From Alphaproteobacteria bacterium (GTDB lineage: Bacteria > Pseudomonadota > Alphaproteobacteria > JAVJVX01): a stretch of 64,000 nucleotides of DNA. Below are positions 10,127-18,587 of the stretch, in pieces. Location: positions 455,522-519,521 of the forward strand of contig JAVJVX010000009.1 of NCBI GenBank assembly GCA_040220875.1. The letters run 5' to 3'. The notes under the pieces were generated by a model. The model had not been told where the DNA came from, did not search any database, and saw only the letters and a program-made list of their open reading frames with translations. Position 1 is the stretch's first letter. The number at the start of each line of letters is the position of its first letter. The position numbers and the translations under genes are program-made.

Positions 10127-10141
10127 TTAAAGAAATTTTTA
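10127..10141. promoter_or_regulatory. Weak CtrA-like element upstream of the fliOP operon
   Basis: TTAA-N7-TTTA within an AT-rich palindrome (CTTAAA ... TTTAAG) about 35 bp upstream of the FlhB-like gene. Only one half is perfect at N7 spacing; the TTAA pair is spaced by 8. Reported because this plus-strand operon has no other visible control site. Confidence 0.2.
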
Positions 10142-10173
10142 AGCATAACGCGTTAGGAATATCCCACGGGTCC

Positions 10174-10572
10174 ATGGAGACCTTACCCAGGGATTTAGGC
10201 TGGCGCGTGACGGACTACCCATCCAGAAAACCGGAATCTCCCGCTGCCCGGGCGCGCGCCGATCTGCCGCCGCGCAACACCGTTGCGGTTGCGGTCCGGG
10301 GCGAGGCCGCGCCCGAGGACGGGCGACCGGACTCCCGGGCCCGAATCGTCGCCAAGGGCCGGGGTCGGCTGGCAGACCAGATCGTGCAGATGGCCTTCGC
10401 CTCGGGCGTGCGGGTACGCGAAGACGCCGATCTGGCGGAGGTTCTCGAGGCGGTCGATTTGGACAGCGACATCCCGCTCGAGGCCATCGCCGCGGTGGCG
10501 GAAATCCTGGTCTACGTTTATCGCGCCAACCATCTGATATCGGCCGGGACCGCGAAGGATGGCACCCCATGA
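10174..10572 (+). CDS. Small FlhB C-terminal-domain-like protein
   Basis: 132 residues. The second half (IVAKGRGRLADQIVQMAFAS, then VRVREDADLAEVLEAVD and DIPLEAIAAVAEILVYVY) matches the last part of the FlhB/YscU cytoplasmic domain after the cleavage site. No membrane segment and no NPTH motif are present. The first about 55 residues are rich in Arg, Ala and Pro and unassigned. It overlaps the next gene by 4 bp and precedes fliO-fliP, so a role in export switching or export-gate assembly is likely, by analogy with other stand-alone FlhB-C homologues. Function not shown by sequence. Confidence 0.75.
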   Translation: METLPRDLGWRVTDYPSRKPESPAARARADLPPRNTVAVAVRGEAAPEDGRPDSRARIVAKGRGRLADQIVQMAFASGVRVREDADLAEVLEAVDLDSDIPLEAIAAVAEILVYVYRANHLISAGTAKDGTP

Positions 10573-10895
10573 CTGCAACCGAGGACGCCCGCCGTCGCCT
10601 TGCCACCCTGTCCGACCGTGTCGGGGCCGCCCGCGCCCGTCTGGCCCAGGGGGAGACGGTCGACCTTTCCGGCCTCGAAACCGAGGCCCGGGCGACCTGC
10701 GAGGCGATCACCAGGACGGGCGGCACGGACGCCGGCGCCCTGACGCCCCTGGTCACGATCCTGCTCGACGATCTCGACAAGCTCGGCGCCGAACTCGCCC
10801 GGCAGCACAAGGAACTGGGCGCGAAGCTGGGACAACTGAACACCCGCCAGCAGGCCGCCCGGGCCTATATCACCCCGAGCGGTCCGAAACGCTGA
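10569..10895 (+). CDS. Unknown small helical protein in the fliOP operon
   Basis: 108 residues, predicted almost wholly helical (VGAARARLAQGETVDLSGLE; TILLDDLDKLGAELARQHKE), without membrane segment or signal peptide. It overlaps the preceding FlhB-like gene (ATGA) and ends 5 bp before fliO. Size, helicity and context suggest a flagellar export chaperone of the FlgN/FliT sort, but I see no diagnostic motif. FlgN proper is at 27923. Confidence 0.6.
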   Translation: MTATEDARRRLATLSDRVGAARARLAQGETVDLSGLETEARATCEAITRTGGTDAGALTPLVTILLDDLDKLGAELARQHKELGAKLGQLNTRQQAARAYITPSGPKR

Positions 10896-10900
10896 CCGCC

Positions 10901-11263
10901 ATGGACATCGACCTCACAACCTATCTTCGGTTTGGCGCCGCCCTTGTGGCCGTCCTTGGCCTCATCTGGGCCGCGGCCTGGCTGGCGCGGCGCCTCGGCC
11001 TCGGGCAGGGCATCCTGACCGCCGGCCCGCGAGCCGAGAAGCGACGACTTCAGGTGCTCGAAAGCCTGGCGCTCGACAGCAAGCGCCGGCTCGTCCTGGT
11101 GGGCTGCGGCGCCGACGCGCATCTCCTGCTGCTCGGGCCGTCCGGCGACCAAATCGTGGCGCGCCATATCCCGGCAGAAAACGCGACCGGGCACGACGAT
11201 GGCGCCGAGGATCAAGCCGGGGACATTTCCCGGCCCGCCGCAGCCAGGCCGGCCACGTCATGA
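10901..11263 (+). CDS. fliO: Flagellar biosynthesis protein FliO
   Basis: Assists assembly of the FliP ring of the export gate. The ATG at 10901 (MDIDLTTYLRFGAALVAVLG) is chosen because it gives the 120-residue size and N-terminal membrane helix (about 9-28) expected of FliO; the frame stays open upstream but that part overlaps two other genes. The cytoplasmic part KRRLQVLESLALDSKRRLVL is the FliO signature. Overlaps fliP by 4 bp. Confidence 0.88.
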   Translation: MDIDLTTYLRFGAALVAVLGLIWAAAWLARRLGLGQGILTAGPRAEKRRLQVLESLALDSKRRLVLVGCGADAHLLLLGPSGDQIVARHIPAENATGHDDGAEDQAGDISRPAAARPATS

Positions 11264-12048
11264 TCTTTCGCCCGTCGAGACACCGTTGCCTGGGCCTGGC
11301 CGCCCTGATGCCGGCCCTGATGCTGGTCCTGGTGCTGGTCCTGGCGCCGCTCCCCGTTCTGGCGCAGACGCTTTCCCTCGATATCGGCGGCGATGGCGGC
11401 GGCGGCACGACGGGGCGAATCCTGCAGCTCATCGCCATCCTGACAGTGCTCAGCCTTGCGCCTTCGATCCTCGTGATGGTGACATCCTTCACCCGGATCG
11501 TGGTCGTGCTGTCCTTTCTGCGCAGTGCGCTGGGCCTGCAGCAGACGCCACCCAACGCTGTACTGATCTCGCTCGCGCTCTTCCTGACCGGGTTCATCAT
11601 GGCACCCACGCTGGAAGCTGCTTACGATAACGGCCTGAAGCCGCTGATCGACGAGGAGATCTCCGAAGAAGTCGCCTTCGAGCGCACCATGACACCGTTT
11701 CACGGGTTCATGATGCGCCACGTCCGCGAGACGGATCTCGAGCTTTTCGTCGGCCTCATTCCCGAGGCCGAGGTGACGGGGCCGGATGACGTCCCGCTGC
11801 GTGCCCTCATCCCCGCCTTCATGATCAGCGAACTGCGCCGGGCTTTCGAGATCGGCTTTTTGCTGTTCGTGCCGTTTCTCGTCATCGACATGGTGGTGGC
11901 GTCGATCCTCATGTCCATGGGCATGCTGATGCTGCCACCCATCGTGATCTCGCTGCCGTTCAAGCTCGTCTTCTTCGTGCTTGTGGATGGCTGGTATCTC
12001 GTGGCCGGCAGCCTGGTCCAGAGTTACGGCGCGGGGGCCGGCCCCTAG
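11260..12048 (+). CDS. fliP: Flagellar export gate protein FliP
   Basis: Core export-gate channel subunit. 262 residues: a cleavable signal peptide ending near PVLAQ (about residue 36), then LAPSILVMVTSFTRIVVVLS and SALGLQQTPPNAVLISLALF, both classic FliP segments. Near the C-terminus are FEIGFLLFVPFLVIDMVVAS and MGMLMLPPIVISLPFKLVFF. Last gene of this plus-strand operon; converges on the large TPR gene with a 13 bp gap. Confidence 0.97.
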   Translation: MIFRPSRHRCLGLAALMPALMLVLVLVLAPLPVLAQTLSLDIGGDGGGGTTGRILQLIAILTVLSLAPSILVMVTSFTRIVVVLSFLRSALGLQQTPPNAVLISLALFLTGFIMAPTLEAAYDNGLKPLIDEEISEEVAFERTMTPFHGFMMRHVRETDLELFVGLIPEAEVTGPDDVPLRALIPAFMISELRRAFEIGFLLFVPFLVIDMVVASILMSMGMLMLPPIVISLPFKLVFFVLVDGWYLVAGSLVQSYGAGAGP

Positions 12049-12061
12049 CAGGGAACACCGT

Positions 12062-15000
12062 CTATTCGTTCGCCGGCTCAGCCGCGTCAGGCGTACTGTT
12101 TTTCCGGTTTCGATACGAGTCCAGGAACGATGCGAAGGCGCCGGCCTCAGCGACACGCGCCGAGACGGCGTCGAGGGTGCGGGGCGGGCTCGTTTCGTGG
12201 CTGGTAAGCGCCCGGAAATCCTTGGCGAATTGCCCCGCCGTCATGGCGACCTCGTATTTCCGCCGTAACTCGCCCAGTGCCTGTTCATCTCCCGCCAGGC
12301 CAAGCGCCATCCCCCAGCGCAGGATGATCCGCTGCGCGGCCGGGTCGAGCTCGTTGCTACTCCCGAGCTCCTCGAGCGCATAGGTGGCATAACTGAAGGC
12401 CGCCCGTTTCCAGGCCTTGGCGTCCATATGTATCTCGGCCCGCAGCAGTTCGGCCGCCGGGCCCACGTCGCCGGCGAGCCGCGTGAGGGCCTCCTCGCCC
12501 CGCCCGAGCTCGTTCAGGGCACGGGCCGCCAGACGACCGCGCGCACCGGCGACGGACGCCGCGACGGGATCCACTTCGCTCGCCGCAAGGGCCCCGAGTG
12601 CCGCCTCCGGATCGTTGTCGAGCAGACGGATCTCGGCCAGTCGCTGACCAGCCAGTGCCTTTTCCTCGCCTTCAAGGCGGAATTCGATCTGGTGATCGAG
12701 CAGAGATGCCGCCTGATCCAGCAGATCGACCGCGACGAGGCGTTCGGCCAGGTTACGTACAAGCCTGTCGCCCGCCGCGCCCGCCGGCGTGAGTTCGCGG
12801 AACTCCTCGTAGATAGACAGCGCCTCCAGGGGCGAAAGCCTGTCCGCGTCGCCGTCGAGATAGAGTGTCTGGAAGATCTCCCCCATGCGCTGGGTGATGG
12901 CCGGAACTTCGGGACGTCCGGCAAAGGCGGTGGCCGCGTCACGCAATGTGGATAGCGCCTCGCGGGGCCGGTCAAGGTCTTCCTGAAGCCCCGCCATCTG
13001 ACGCAGGAGATTGAATTCGAAGGAATCTCCCCGCCAAGCGAAGCGCAGGCGCGTCAGCTCCTCGATCGCTTCCTCGGGCGTGATCCGGTCGAGATCGAGC
13101 AGCAGGCGCACGGTTTCGAAGGCGGCCAGGGCACGGCTGCGCCGATCCGTGCCGCGCGCCACCTCTTCCCAGATTGTGAGCGCATCCTCGGGCCGGCCAA
13201 GACCGGCCAGCACCCGACCCCGGAGATAGGCCCAGACATTGCTCTCGGGAGCGGAAAGCCGCTGGTCCTGCAAGGCAGCCAGATAGCTTTGAGCGGTCTG
13301 ATACTGGCCCGCCTGGACCGCGGCCTCGGCCGCTTCCAGACCAAGCCTGACGGCGTAGGGAGCGGGCAGGCTGAGGAGCCGTTCGCCGGCTTCACGAAAA
13401 CCGATGACGGCGCTCCCCCATTCTTCCCGCGCACCCGCCAGCGCCGCCCGCCACAGGGCGATGCCGGGCTCGTCATCGAGACTCGAATGACCGAGATCCT
13501 CGCCCGCAGCCGTCAGGTTGCCGGCCATGAGATGACTGGCACCGCGAAGTGCCCGCACATCCGGCGCCTCCAGGATGCGAGGGTCATAGGACACCATGAA
13601 ATCGACGAGGCTGGCAGCCTCGCGGGTGATTCCAAAGGCGAAATTCAATTGCGCCAGTTCGAGCCGCAGCCGGTTACGATCGGCCTCGGGGGCCGCGGCC
13701 AGCGCGGACTCGATGGCCTGCTTTTTCTCGACGAAGGAGAGTTCGGGCGCCCCCCGCCAATGTTCCACAGGCAGGATGTAAGGCCCTGGCGCGGTATCGG
13801 GCGCCGGGAGGGCGCTCTGCGCGGCGCTCGAGAGGTAGAGCGGTCCGTCGGCGCCGATTTCGACGGCCTTGGCCACGACCGAGACATCGAGTGCCTCGAC
13901 CCGGGGACTCACGACAAGGCCCTGCGCTGATTGTAGCAGGGTGAACTGGGCAAAGGCCCGGTCCTGTGCCAGCCCCTGTCCCAGATCCTTGAGCGGCACG
14001 ACGATCAGCCGATCGCCCACTTCGGGATCGGCCAGATGGACCGGCCGGGATGCGTCGGTGACGGGCAGCACCACTTTGCCGCCGGCGGGTCCGCCGGGCC
14101 GCGTTACCACGTCCACCGGCTTGATTAACTGTGCCGGACTTTCCTTGAGTTCGACGATCCAGTGAGTGCCGTCGCGCTGGAGGCTGGGCTGATAGTTGGA
14201 AGGATTGCCGAGGCGCAGATAGGCGGCGCCCCCCGCGGCGGAGGGAGCGTTGCCGGCCTGTACCTGACGGTTGAACCTTGTATCGTCGGCCTTGAGCTGA
14301 TCGAGCGTCATCCGCGCCGGGGCATCGAAGACGATCCACAAATAGCCGGCCCGGTTGAAAGCGGCGGCGGCGACAGATTTGGGCCAGGGAAAGGTCAGCT
14401 TGACCAGGCCCAGGCTGCTTTCCGCCGCGGCCACGTCGAGCGAGGCCTGCCCGTGCGCCAGAAGGGGCTGGGGCGGCTGGAGAGGCTCGGCGGTCTGCGG
14501 CGCCGCGGGGGCTGCCGGCGCGGGCAGCGCATCCAGAACGACCTTGTGGCCGAGCCGGAAATGTCGGAGCCGGGCATCGTTGCGCAGGGTCAAGCGCAGG
14601 GTCGTTTCCGAGTCCTTGCCCTCGCTCAGGACAGTTGCATCGGCAAAATGTTGCGGCACCTCTCGCTCGAGATCGCTCAGATCCAGAGTCGCCGTCGCCT
14701 GAAAACGGATATCGGCACGGTTCTCCTGCTGATCAACGCGATAAGGCACATGCGCCGGCCAGTCCACGACGAGCCGGCTGAATGCCTTGTGTTCACCCGC
14801 CCGCACGCGGACCCTGCCGGCCGCCTGACCGGACGGGGCCACTTTCGCCGGCATCAGGTCGATCGCGACATTGCCCGAATCGACGAAACTCCGGTACGTC
14901 ATGGGTCCGGTGAGGCGCAGAGTGATCCCCCGGCCATCGGCGGCAGCCTCGGTCCCGGCGACATAGCGCCGCAAAGCCCGCACCGATTTCATGTAATCGG

Positions 15001-15229
15001 CCCTGAAGGGTGCGTCAAAGACGATCGTGAGCCGCCGGTCGTCCCGGGAGATTTCATGGCCAACCGGCCGGCCCCAATCGAAGACCAGCCGGCCGAACGT
15101 GCCGTGATCCCAGCCACGCACCGTCAGATCTTCCGCGGCGCGGGCCGGTTGCCCGGCGCCGATGGCTGCGACCAGCGCCATAACGGCCAGCCCGGCCGCG
15201 ACGGCCCGAATGGCGTCTTTCGCGCTCAC
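12062..15229 (-). CDS. Large secreted protein with AMIN-like N-terminus and TPR-type repeats, motB-linked
   Basis: 1055 residues with a signal peptide (hydrophobic stretch, then AGQPARAAE near 26-33). The N-terminal about 300 residues carry repeated beta motifs of AMIN type (FGRLVFDWGRPVGHEIS; AFSRLVVDWPAHVPYRV). From about residue 500 the protein is helical with TPR-like pairs (ALTIWEEVARGTDRRSRALA; ALSIYEEFRELTPAGAAGD). It should be periplasmic. The start overlaps the motB stop by 4 bp and it is last in cheY-cheZ-motB'-motB, so it probably serves the stator or motor. A MotE-like gene nearby makes a MotC-like role conceivable. I do not recognise a named family for the full protein. Confidence 0.85.
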   Translation of the reverse strand: MSAKDAIRAVAAGLAVMALVAAIGAGQPARAAEDLTVRGWDHGTFGRLVFDWGRPVGHEISRDDRRLTIVFDAPFRADYMKSVRALRRYVAGTEAAADGRGITLRLTGPMTYRSFVDSGNVAIDLMPAKVAPSGQAAGRVRVRAGEHKAFSRLVVDWPAHVPYRVDQQENRADIRFQATATLDLSDLEREVPQHFADATVLSEGKDSETTLRLTLRNDARLRHFRLGHKVVLDALPAPAAPAAPQTAEPLQPPQPLLAHGQASLDVAAAESSLGLVKLTFPWPKSVAAAAFNRAGYLWIVFDAPARMTLDQLKADDTRFNRQVQAGNAPSAAGGAAYLRLGNPSNYQPSLQRDGTHWIVELKESPAQLIKPVDVVTRPGGPAGGKVVLPVTDASRPVHLADPEVGDRLIVVPLKDLGQGLAQDRAFAQFTLLQSAQGLVVSPRVEALDVSVVAKAVEIGADGPLYLSSAAQSALPAPDTAPGPYILPVEHWRGAPELSFVEKKQAIESALAAAPEADRNRLRLELAQLNFAFGITREAASLVDFMVSYDPRILEAPDVRALRGASHLMAGNLTAAGEDLGHSSLDDEPGIALWRAALAGAREEWGSAVIGFREAGERLLSLPAPYAVRLGLEAAEAAVQAGQYQTAQSYLAALQDQRLSAPESNVWAYLRGRVLAGLGRPEDALTIWEEVARGTDRRSRALAAFETVRLLLDLDRITPEEAIEELTRLRFAWRGDSFEFNLLRQMAGLQEDLDRPREALSTLRDAATAFAGRPEVPAITQRMGEIFQTLYLDGDADRLSPLEALSIYEEFRELTPAGAAGDRLVRNLAERLVAVDLLDQAASLLDHQIEFRLEGEEKALAGQRLAEIRLLDNDPEAALGALAASEVDPVAASVAGARGRLAARALNELGRGEEALTRLAGDVGPAAELLRAEIHMDAKAWKRAAFSYATYALEELGSSNELDPAAQRIILRWGMALGLAGDEQALGELRRKYEVAMTAGQFAKDFRALTSHETSPPRTLDAVSARVAEAGAFASFLDSYRNRKNSTPDAAEPANE

Positions 15230-15987
15230 TCCGCTTTCCTCGCTCTTATGATGATGTCGACGCGATCGGCCGGAAGTGCGCCACCTCCCGGCAGGGACGC
15301 AGGCCTTCCCGCCTGTGGCGCGCCATATCCGAAGCTTCCGATGCCGCGCGTATAGCCGGCCGCCTTGAGTGCGTTGGCGGTGACGATGGCCCGGCTGGCG
15401 GACAGATTCCAGTTCTGGTCGAAGCTTCCGCCCGGTCCCGTGGCGGAGACAGGGGCGGCGGCATGGCCATGGACCTCTACCTGATTGCCGATATGGCGAA
15501 GAATGCCACCGAAGGCATCAAGGGCCTCGCTGCCTTCGGGACGAAGCGAGACGCTTCCGCCCTCGAACAGCAGCCAGCCCGGCAGCGAAATCACGAGCCT
15601 GTCTTCCTCCACCATCATTTCGGCCGCGGCCAGTCTCTGACCGACCAGACTCTGGCTTTCGATAATCCCCGCCAGATAATCGAGGTCGGCCGCCGCATTG
15701 GGCCGCAGCAACTGGGCGTTCTTCTGGGTATCAGATCTTGGTTTTTCGGCCTCGCGCGCGGGGGCGCTTTGCGTCGACAAGGCGGTCGTCAGCGCTTCGA
15801 ACCTATCTCCCTCGATCTGCTTCATGGCGAACAGCAGCACAAAAAAGGTAAGAAGCAGCGCCACCACATCAGTGAAGATGACAAGCCAGGCCCCCGACGG
15901 GACGCTCTCGCCCGCATGATCCCCGCCTGGCGGCCAATCGGCGCCGGGCCGTGTCTGGGTTTCCGCCATGTCGCCGGTTACAGTCAT
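15226..15987 (-). CDS. motB: Stator protein MotB/PomB-type (OmpA domain)
   Basis: Stator subunit that binds peptidoglycan and carries the ion-binding aspartate. 253 residues: a membrane helix WLVIFTDVVALLLTFFVLLF (about 34-53) with Asp40 in the ion-binding position, then an OmpA-like domain with NWNLSASRAIVTANALKAAG and ADRVDIII. The helix resembles PomB (FAD..SLL..FFVLL) as well as MotB, so sodium drive is possible but unproven. Starts within the stop of the MotB-like gene upstream (4 bp overlap). The matching motA is 42 kb away in the window, at 57147. Confidence 0.93.
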   Translation of the reverse strand: MTVTGDMAETQTRPGADWPPGGDHAGESVPSGAWLVIFTDVVALLLTFFVLLFAMKQIEGDRFEALTTALSTQSAPAREAEKPRSDTQKNAQLLRPNAAADLDYLAGIIESQSLVGQRLAAAEMMVEEDRLVISLPGWLLFEGGSVSLRPEGSEALDAFGGILRHIGNQVEVHGHAAAPVSATGPGGSFDQNWNLSASRAIVTANALKAAGYTRGIGSFGYGAPQAGRPASLPGGGALPADRVDIIIRARKAE

Positions 15988-16673
15988 CGGCCTGCCTTGC
16001 CGCCGGGTGGGGGAATTGCGGGCAGTGCCGAGCCGCCGGCCGCGTCGCTCGGCGCGATCAGGATCCGAACCATGTCGGCATCTCCCCGGTCGACGCCGGA
16101 AAGCACCGTCCCCGCGCCCGCCCCGCGGCTGACGAGTGCCGCCGCGAAAGCGCCCGCGCGGCGAAGAGAAACCGGCGGCGTGCCGGCCAGCTCCTCATCT
16201 GAAATCCAATGCGACCCGGTGAGAAACTGGAGATCGAATCGGCGTGAGGCCTCCCTCTCCAGCGAGACCACGAGATTGTCGAGAAACCGCGCCGATTCGG
16301 GCCGAAGCCGGGCGTCACCCGGCACGAAGAAAACATCGGCCGGAATTTCCACCTTGAGCACCTGCCCGCCATGGACCACCTCTACCTGTGCAAGCGGCAA
16401 CGCCGTCTGGACCAGACTGGAGATCCGGTCGATGTAAGGGTCGGCGCCGGGCGACAGCCCGACGCTCGCGACGAAGCGCTCGCCCCGGTATTGCCCTTTC
16501 GTCGCGTCGGCGAACGTCTCGCTGACACTGTTCAAGGTCGCCTCGGTCTTGACGTCGTTGTAACTGGACAGGCTGTTAAGCAGGACGAAAATTGCCAGGA
16601 GCAACAGGTACAGTCCGAGATAGACCTGGATTGCGCCCGGCTCCACCTGGTCATTGATCTCGTCGCCCGCCAT
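15984..16673 (-). CDS. MotB-like OmpA-family protein lacking the ion-binding aspartate
   Basis: 229 residues. One N-terminal membrane helix (VYLGLYLLLLAIFVLLNSL, about 17-35) followed by a periplasmic OmpA-like region (VPGDARLRPESARFLDNLVV; SLRRAGAFAAALVSRGAGAG). Aligned on the FVLL of MotB, the position of the essential Asp is Gly20, so it cannot conduct ions in the usual way. It lies between cheZ (12 bp gap) and motB (4 bp overlap). It may be an accessory stator or scaffold partner of MotB. Confidence 0.85.
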   Translation of the reverse strand: MAGDEINDQVEPGAIQVYLGLYLLLLAIFVLLNSLSSYNDVKTEATLNSVSETFADATKGQYRGERFVASVGLSPGADPYIDRISSLVQTALPLAQVEVVHGGQVLKVEIPADVFFVPGDARLRPESARFLDNLVVSLEREASRRFDLQFLTGSHWISDEELAGTPPVSLRRAGAFAAALVSRGAGAGTVLSGVDRGDADMVRILIAPSDAAGGSALPAIPPPGGKAGR

Positions 16674-16685
16674 CGGGTCACCACC

Positions 16686-17327
16686 CTAGTCGAAGCTGGC
16701 GAGAATGGCGTCGATATCTTCCTGAGTAGCGCCTTCGCCCGGCGTTGCCGGCCCGTTCAAAAGATCCGCTTCCGTTGTTGCGCCAGCGGTTCCTTCACTG
16801 GATACCGCCGCGGCCGTCTCCTTGTGCCTGCCGTCGGGATCGACGACTTCAAGAAGCTTGATAACCCGCTGCTCGATCAAACGGAGGGTGTTGACGACCT
16901 TGGTTACGCGTTGACCCGTAATGTCCTGGAAATTGCAGGCTTCATAAATTCTCGTAACCGCCATCTCCAGCTTCTCAGCCGCCTCGCCCTCGAGGCTACC
17001 GGTCACTTCCTCGATCGCCTCGGCGCATTCGAGGATTACGTTCGTGGCTTCCTCCGCCGCATCCACCACAGCACCCAACTCATCAGTTGCGGTCGGGATA
17101 TCGTGGGTCTGGATGTGCTCCGGCTGCAGGGCCGTCACTTCCTTCCGCGTTTCTTCAATGGTTCGGGCCAAAGCCAGCAGTTCTTGCTGCAGGCGCAAGT
17201 CAGAGGCAGTCACGTCACCCTCCAGAGATTCAACAGCCGACTCCACCATCGCTTGGAGCGCCGCGGCATCGGGAATTTCTGCAACTTCGGCGGAAAGCTT
17301 GCTGACCTGGTCGGACGCAAAACTCAT
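16686..17327 (-). CDS. cheZ: Chemotaxis phosphatase CheZ
   Basis: Dephosphorylates CheY-P to end the switch signal. 213 residues, mostly a long helical hairpin, with the catalytic segment ACNFQDITGQRVTKVVNTL (Asp and Gln of QDITGQ). A flexible linker leads to the C-terminal peptide EDIDAILASFD, which resembles the CheY-binding tail and also the FliM peptide. Directly downstream of cheY (23 bp). Confidence 0.95.
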   Translation of the reverse strand: MSFASDQVSKLSAEVAEIPDAAALQAMVESAVESLEGDVTASDLRLQQELLALARTIEETRKEVTALQPEHIQTHDIPTATDELGAVVDAAEEATNVILECAEAIEEVTGSLEGEAAEKLEMAVTRIYEACNFQDITGQRVTKVVNTLRLIEQRVIKLLEVVDPDGRHKETAAAVSSEGTAGATTEADLLNGPATPGEGATQEDIDAILASFD

Positions 17328-17350
17328 TACTGTCCCCCTCAGTACTCTTT

Positions 17351-17740
17351 CTAGAAAGCGCCTATGACGCTTTCGAGCTTGGTTTTCAGTGTCGCAGCGT
17401 TGAAGGGCTTGACGATATAATTGTTGACGCCCGCTTCTTTCGCCGCGATGACATTTTCTGTCTTGCTCTCCGCCGTAATCAGAATGAACGGGGTCGGACT
17501 AAGGTCCTTGTCGGCACGCACCTCCTTGAGAAGCTGGAAGCCTGTCATCGGCTCCATGTTCCAGTCGGAAATGACGAGCTTGAACCCCCCGTTGGCGCGA
17601 AGCTTCTGGAGTGCCGCGCTGCCGTCAGTAGCCTCCTCGACATTACTGAACCCGAGCTGTTTCAAGAGGTTACGGATGATCCTGAGCATCGTCTTGTAAT
17701 CGTCGACGATCAGGATGGGCATATTCATATCAACAGCCAT
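17351..17740 (-). CDS. cheY: Chemotaxis response regulator CheY
   Basis: Single receiver domain of 129 residues that binds FliM when phosphorylated. The acidic pair is in ILIVDDYKTM, the phosphorylation Asp in LVISDWNMEPMTG, the Thr in FILITAESK and the Lys in NYIVKPFNAATL. First gene of cheY-cheZ-motB'-motB-TPR. An exact CtrA box lies 95 bp upstream (17835-17849). Confidence 0.97.
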   Translation of the reverse strand: MAVDMNMPILIVDDYKTMLRIIRNLLKQLGFSNVEEATDGSAALQKLRANGGFKLVISDWNMEPMTGFQLLKEVRADKDLSPTPFILITAESKTENVIAAKEAGVNNYIVKPFNAATLKTKLESVIGAF

Positions 17741-17834
17741 AAGTCACTTTCCATTGTCATTTTTTGGCCGGGTTCAGGGCCCCCTCCCGATCCCGGCAAG
17801 CGAGCCGACACGCCATGACCCTAAAAAATTGCGG

Positions 17835-17849
17835 TTAAATTGCCCTTAA
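17835..17849. promoter_or_regulatory. Exact CtrA box upstream of cheY
   Basis: TTAAATTGCCCTTAA, a perfect TTAA-N7-TTAA, in the 124 bp gap between the motE-like stop and cheY. On the minus strand it reads TTAAGGGCAATTTAA, directed at cheY. CtrA site form is established knowledge from Caulobacter; use here is inference, supported by cckA, sciP and further boxes in the window. Confidence 0.65.
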
Positions 17850-17864
17850 CACGAGATATCCCGA

Positions 17865-18587
17865 TCAAGGTCTTTCGGCGACCTCGGCGGGTTCACGCTG
17901 GCGGGCCATTTCGAGGGTGACACCTTTCGCGCGCGCCGGGTCCATATCGGCCAGGATCGGCGCCGTCTTGCTTTCCTTCATCCGGCCGAGAACCTTGAGA
18001 AGGACATCCATCTCCAGATCATTGAAGATGCGCGCAGCGTCTTTCGACTTCATTTTCTCGTAGATCGTGACCAGGCTCTTGAGCTTGGCTTCTTCCTGCT
18101 TGTCAAATTTATCGATGAGGGCCTCTACGGTCCCTTTGAGCTGGGTCAGTTCCGCAATCTTCTGCTCGACCCGCGTTTCAGTCGCTTTCAGCAACCGATC
18201 GCGCATGGCAATATCTTCTTCCCATGCCTTCAGCTCGTTGCGACGGGTCACGAGACGTTGAAGAGTCAGTATCTCGGACTCCGTCATCTGGCTCAAATCC
18301 ACGAACCCGTCAGCCGAACCCGCTGCCGTTCCCTGGTCCGCGACCGCTCCATCCGTCTCCACGTCCTCGGGTTCCGTACCGGCGGCCGCGCTTTCCGTCT
18401 GATCGCTCGCCTCTTCCGTCTCCTCTGCCGCCTGTGCCTGATTGGCCCGAAGGCTGAAACCGGAGTTCTGGTCCGTCATGTCCGACCAGAAGCCACCGAT
18501 TTTGACGCTCAGCAGGACTCCGAGGCAGCCAATGGCGACCGGCAGGACCCGAAATCTGACCATGCGCCGGGGTTTGGCGGCCATCAT
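17865..18587 (-). CDS. MotE-like flagellar motility protein (MgtE N-domain-like)
   Basis: 240 residues. An N-terminal membrane anchor (LPVAIGCLGVLLSVKIGGFW, about 16-35) is followed by an acidic Ala/Glu-rich linker and a coiled coil (MRDRLLKATETRVEQKIAEL). The C-terminal domain KSLVTIYEKMKSKDAARIFN resembles the MgtE N-domain of FliG-like and MotE proteins. In rhizobia MotE is a periplasmic chaperone for MotC. It overlaps the DUF6468-like gene by 4 bp and ends the fliL-fliM transcription unit. Confidence 0.8.
   Translation of the reverse strand: MMAAKPRRMVRFRVLPVAIGCLGVLLSVKIGGFWSDMTDQNSGFSLRANQAQAAEETEEASDQTESAAAGTEPEDVETDGAVADQGTAAGSADGFVDLSQMTESEILTLQRLVTRRNELKAWEEDIAMRDRLLKATETRVEQKIAELTQLKGTVEALIDKFDKQEEAKLKSLVTIYEKMKSKDAARIFNDLEMDVLLKVLGRMKESKTAPILADMDPARAKGVTLEMARQREPAEVAERP

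Noticed and set aside
14162..15355. 397-codon plus-strand open frame opposite the TPR protein
   Set aside because: Shadow; it spans two minus-strand genes that overlap each other and are well supported.
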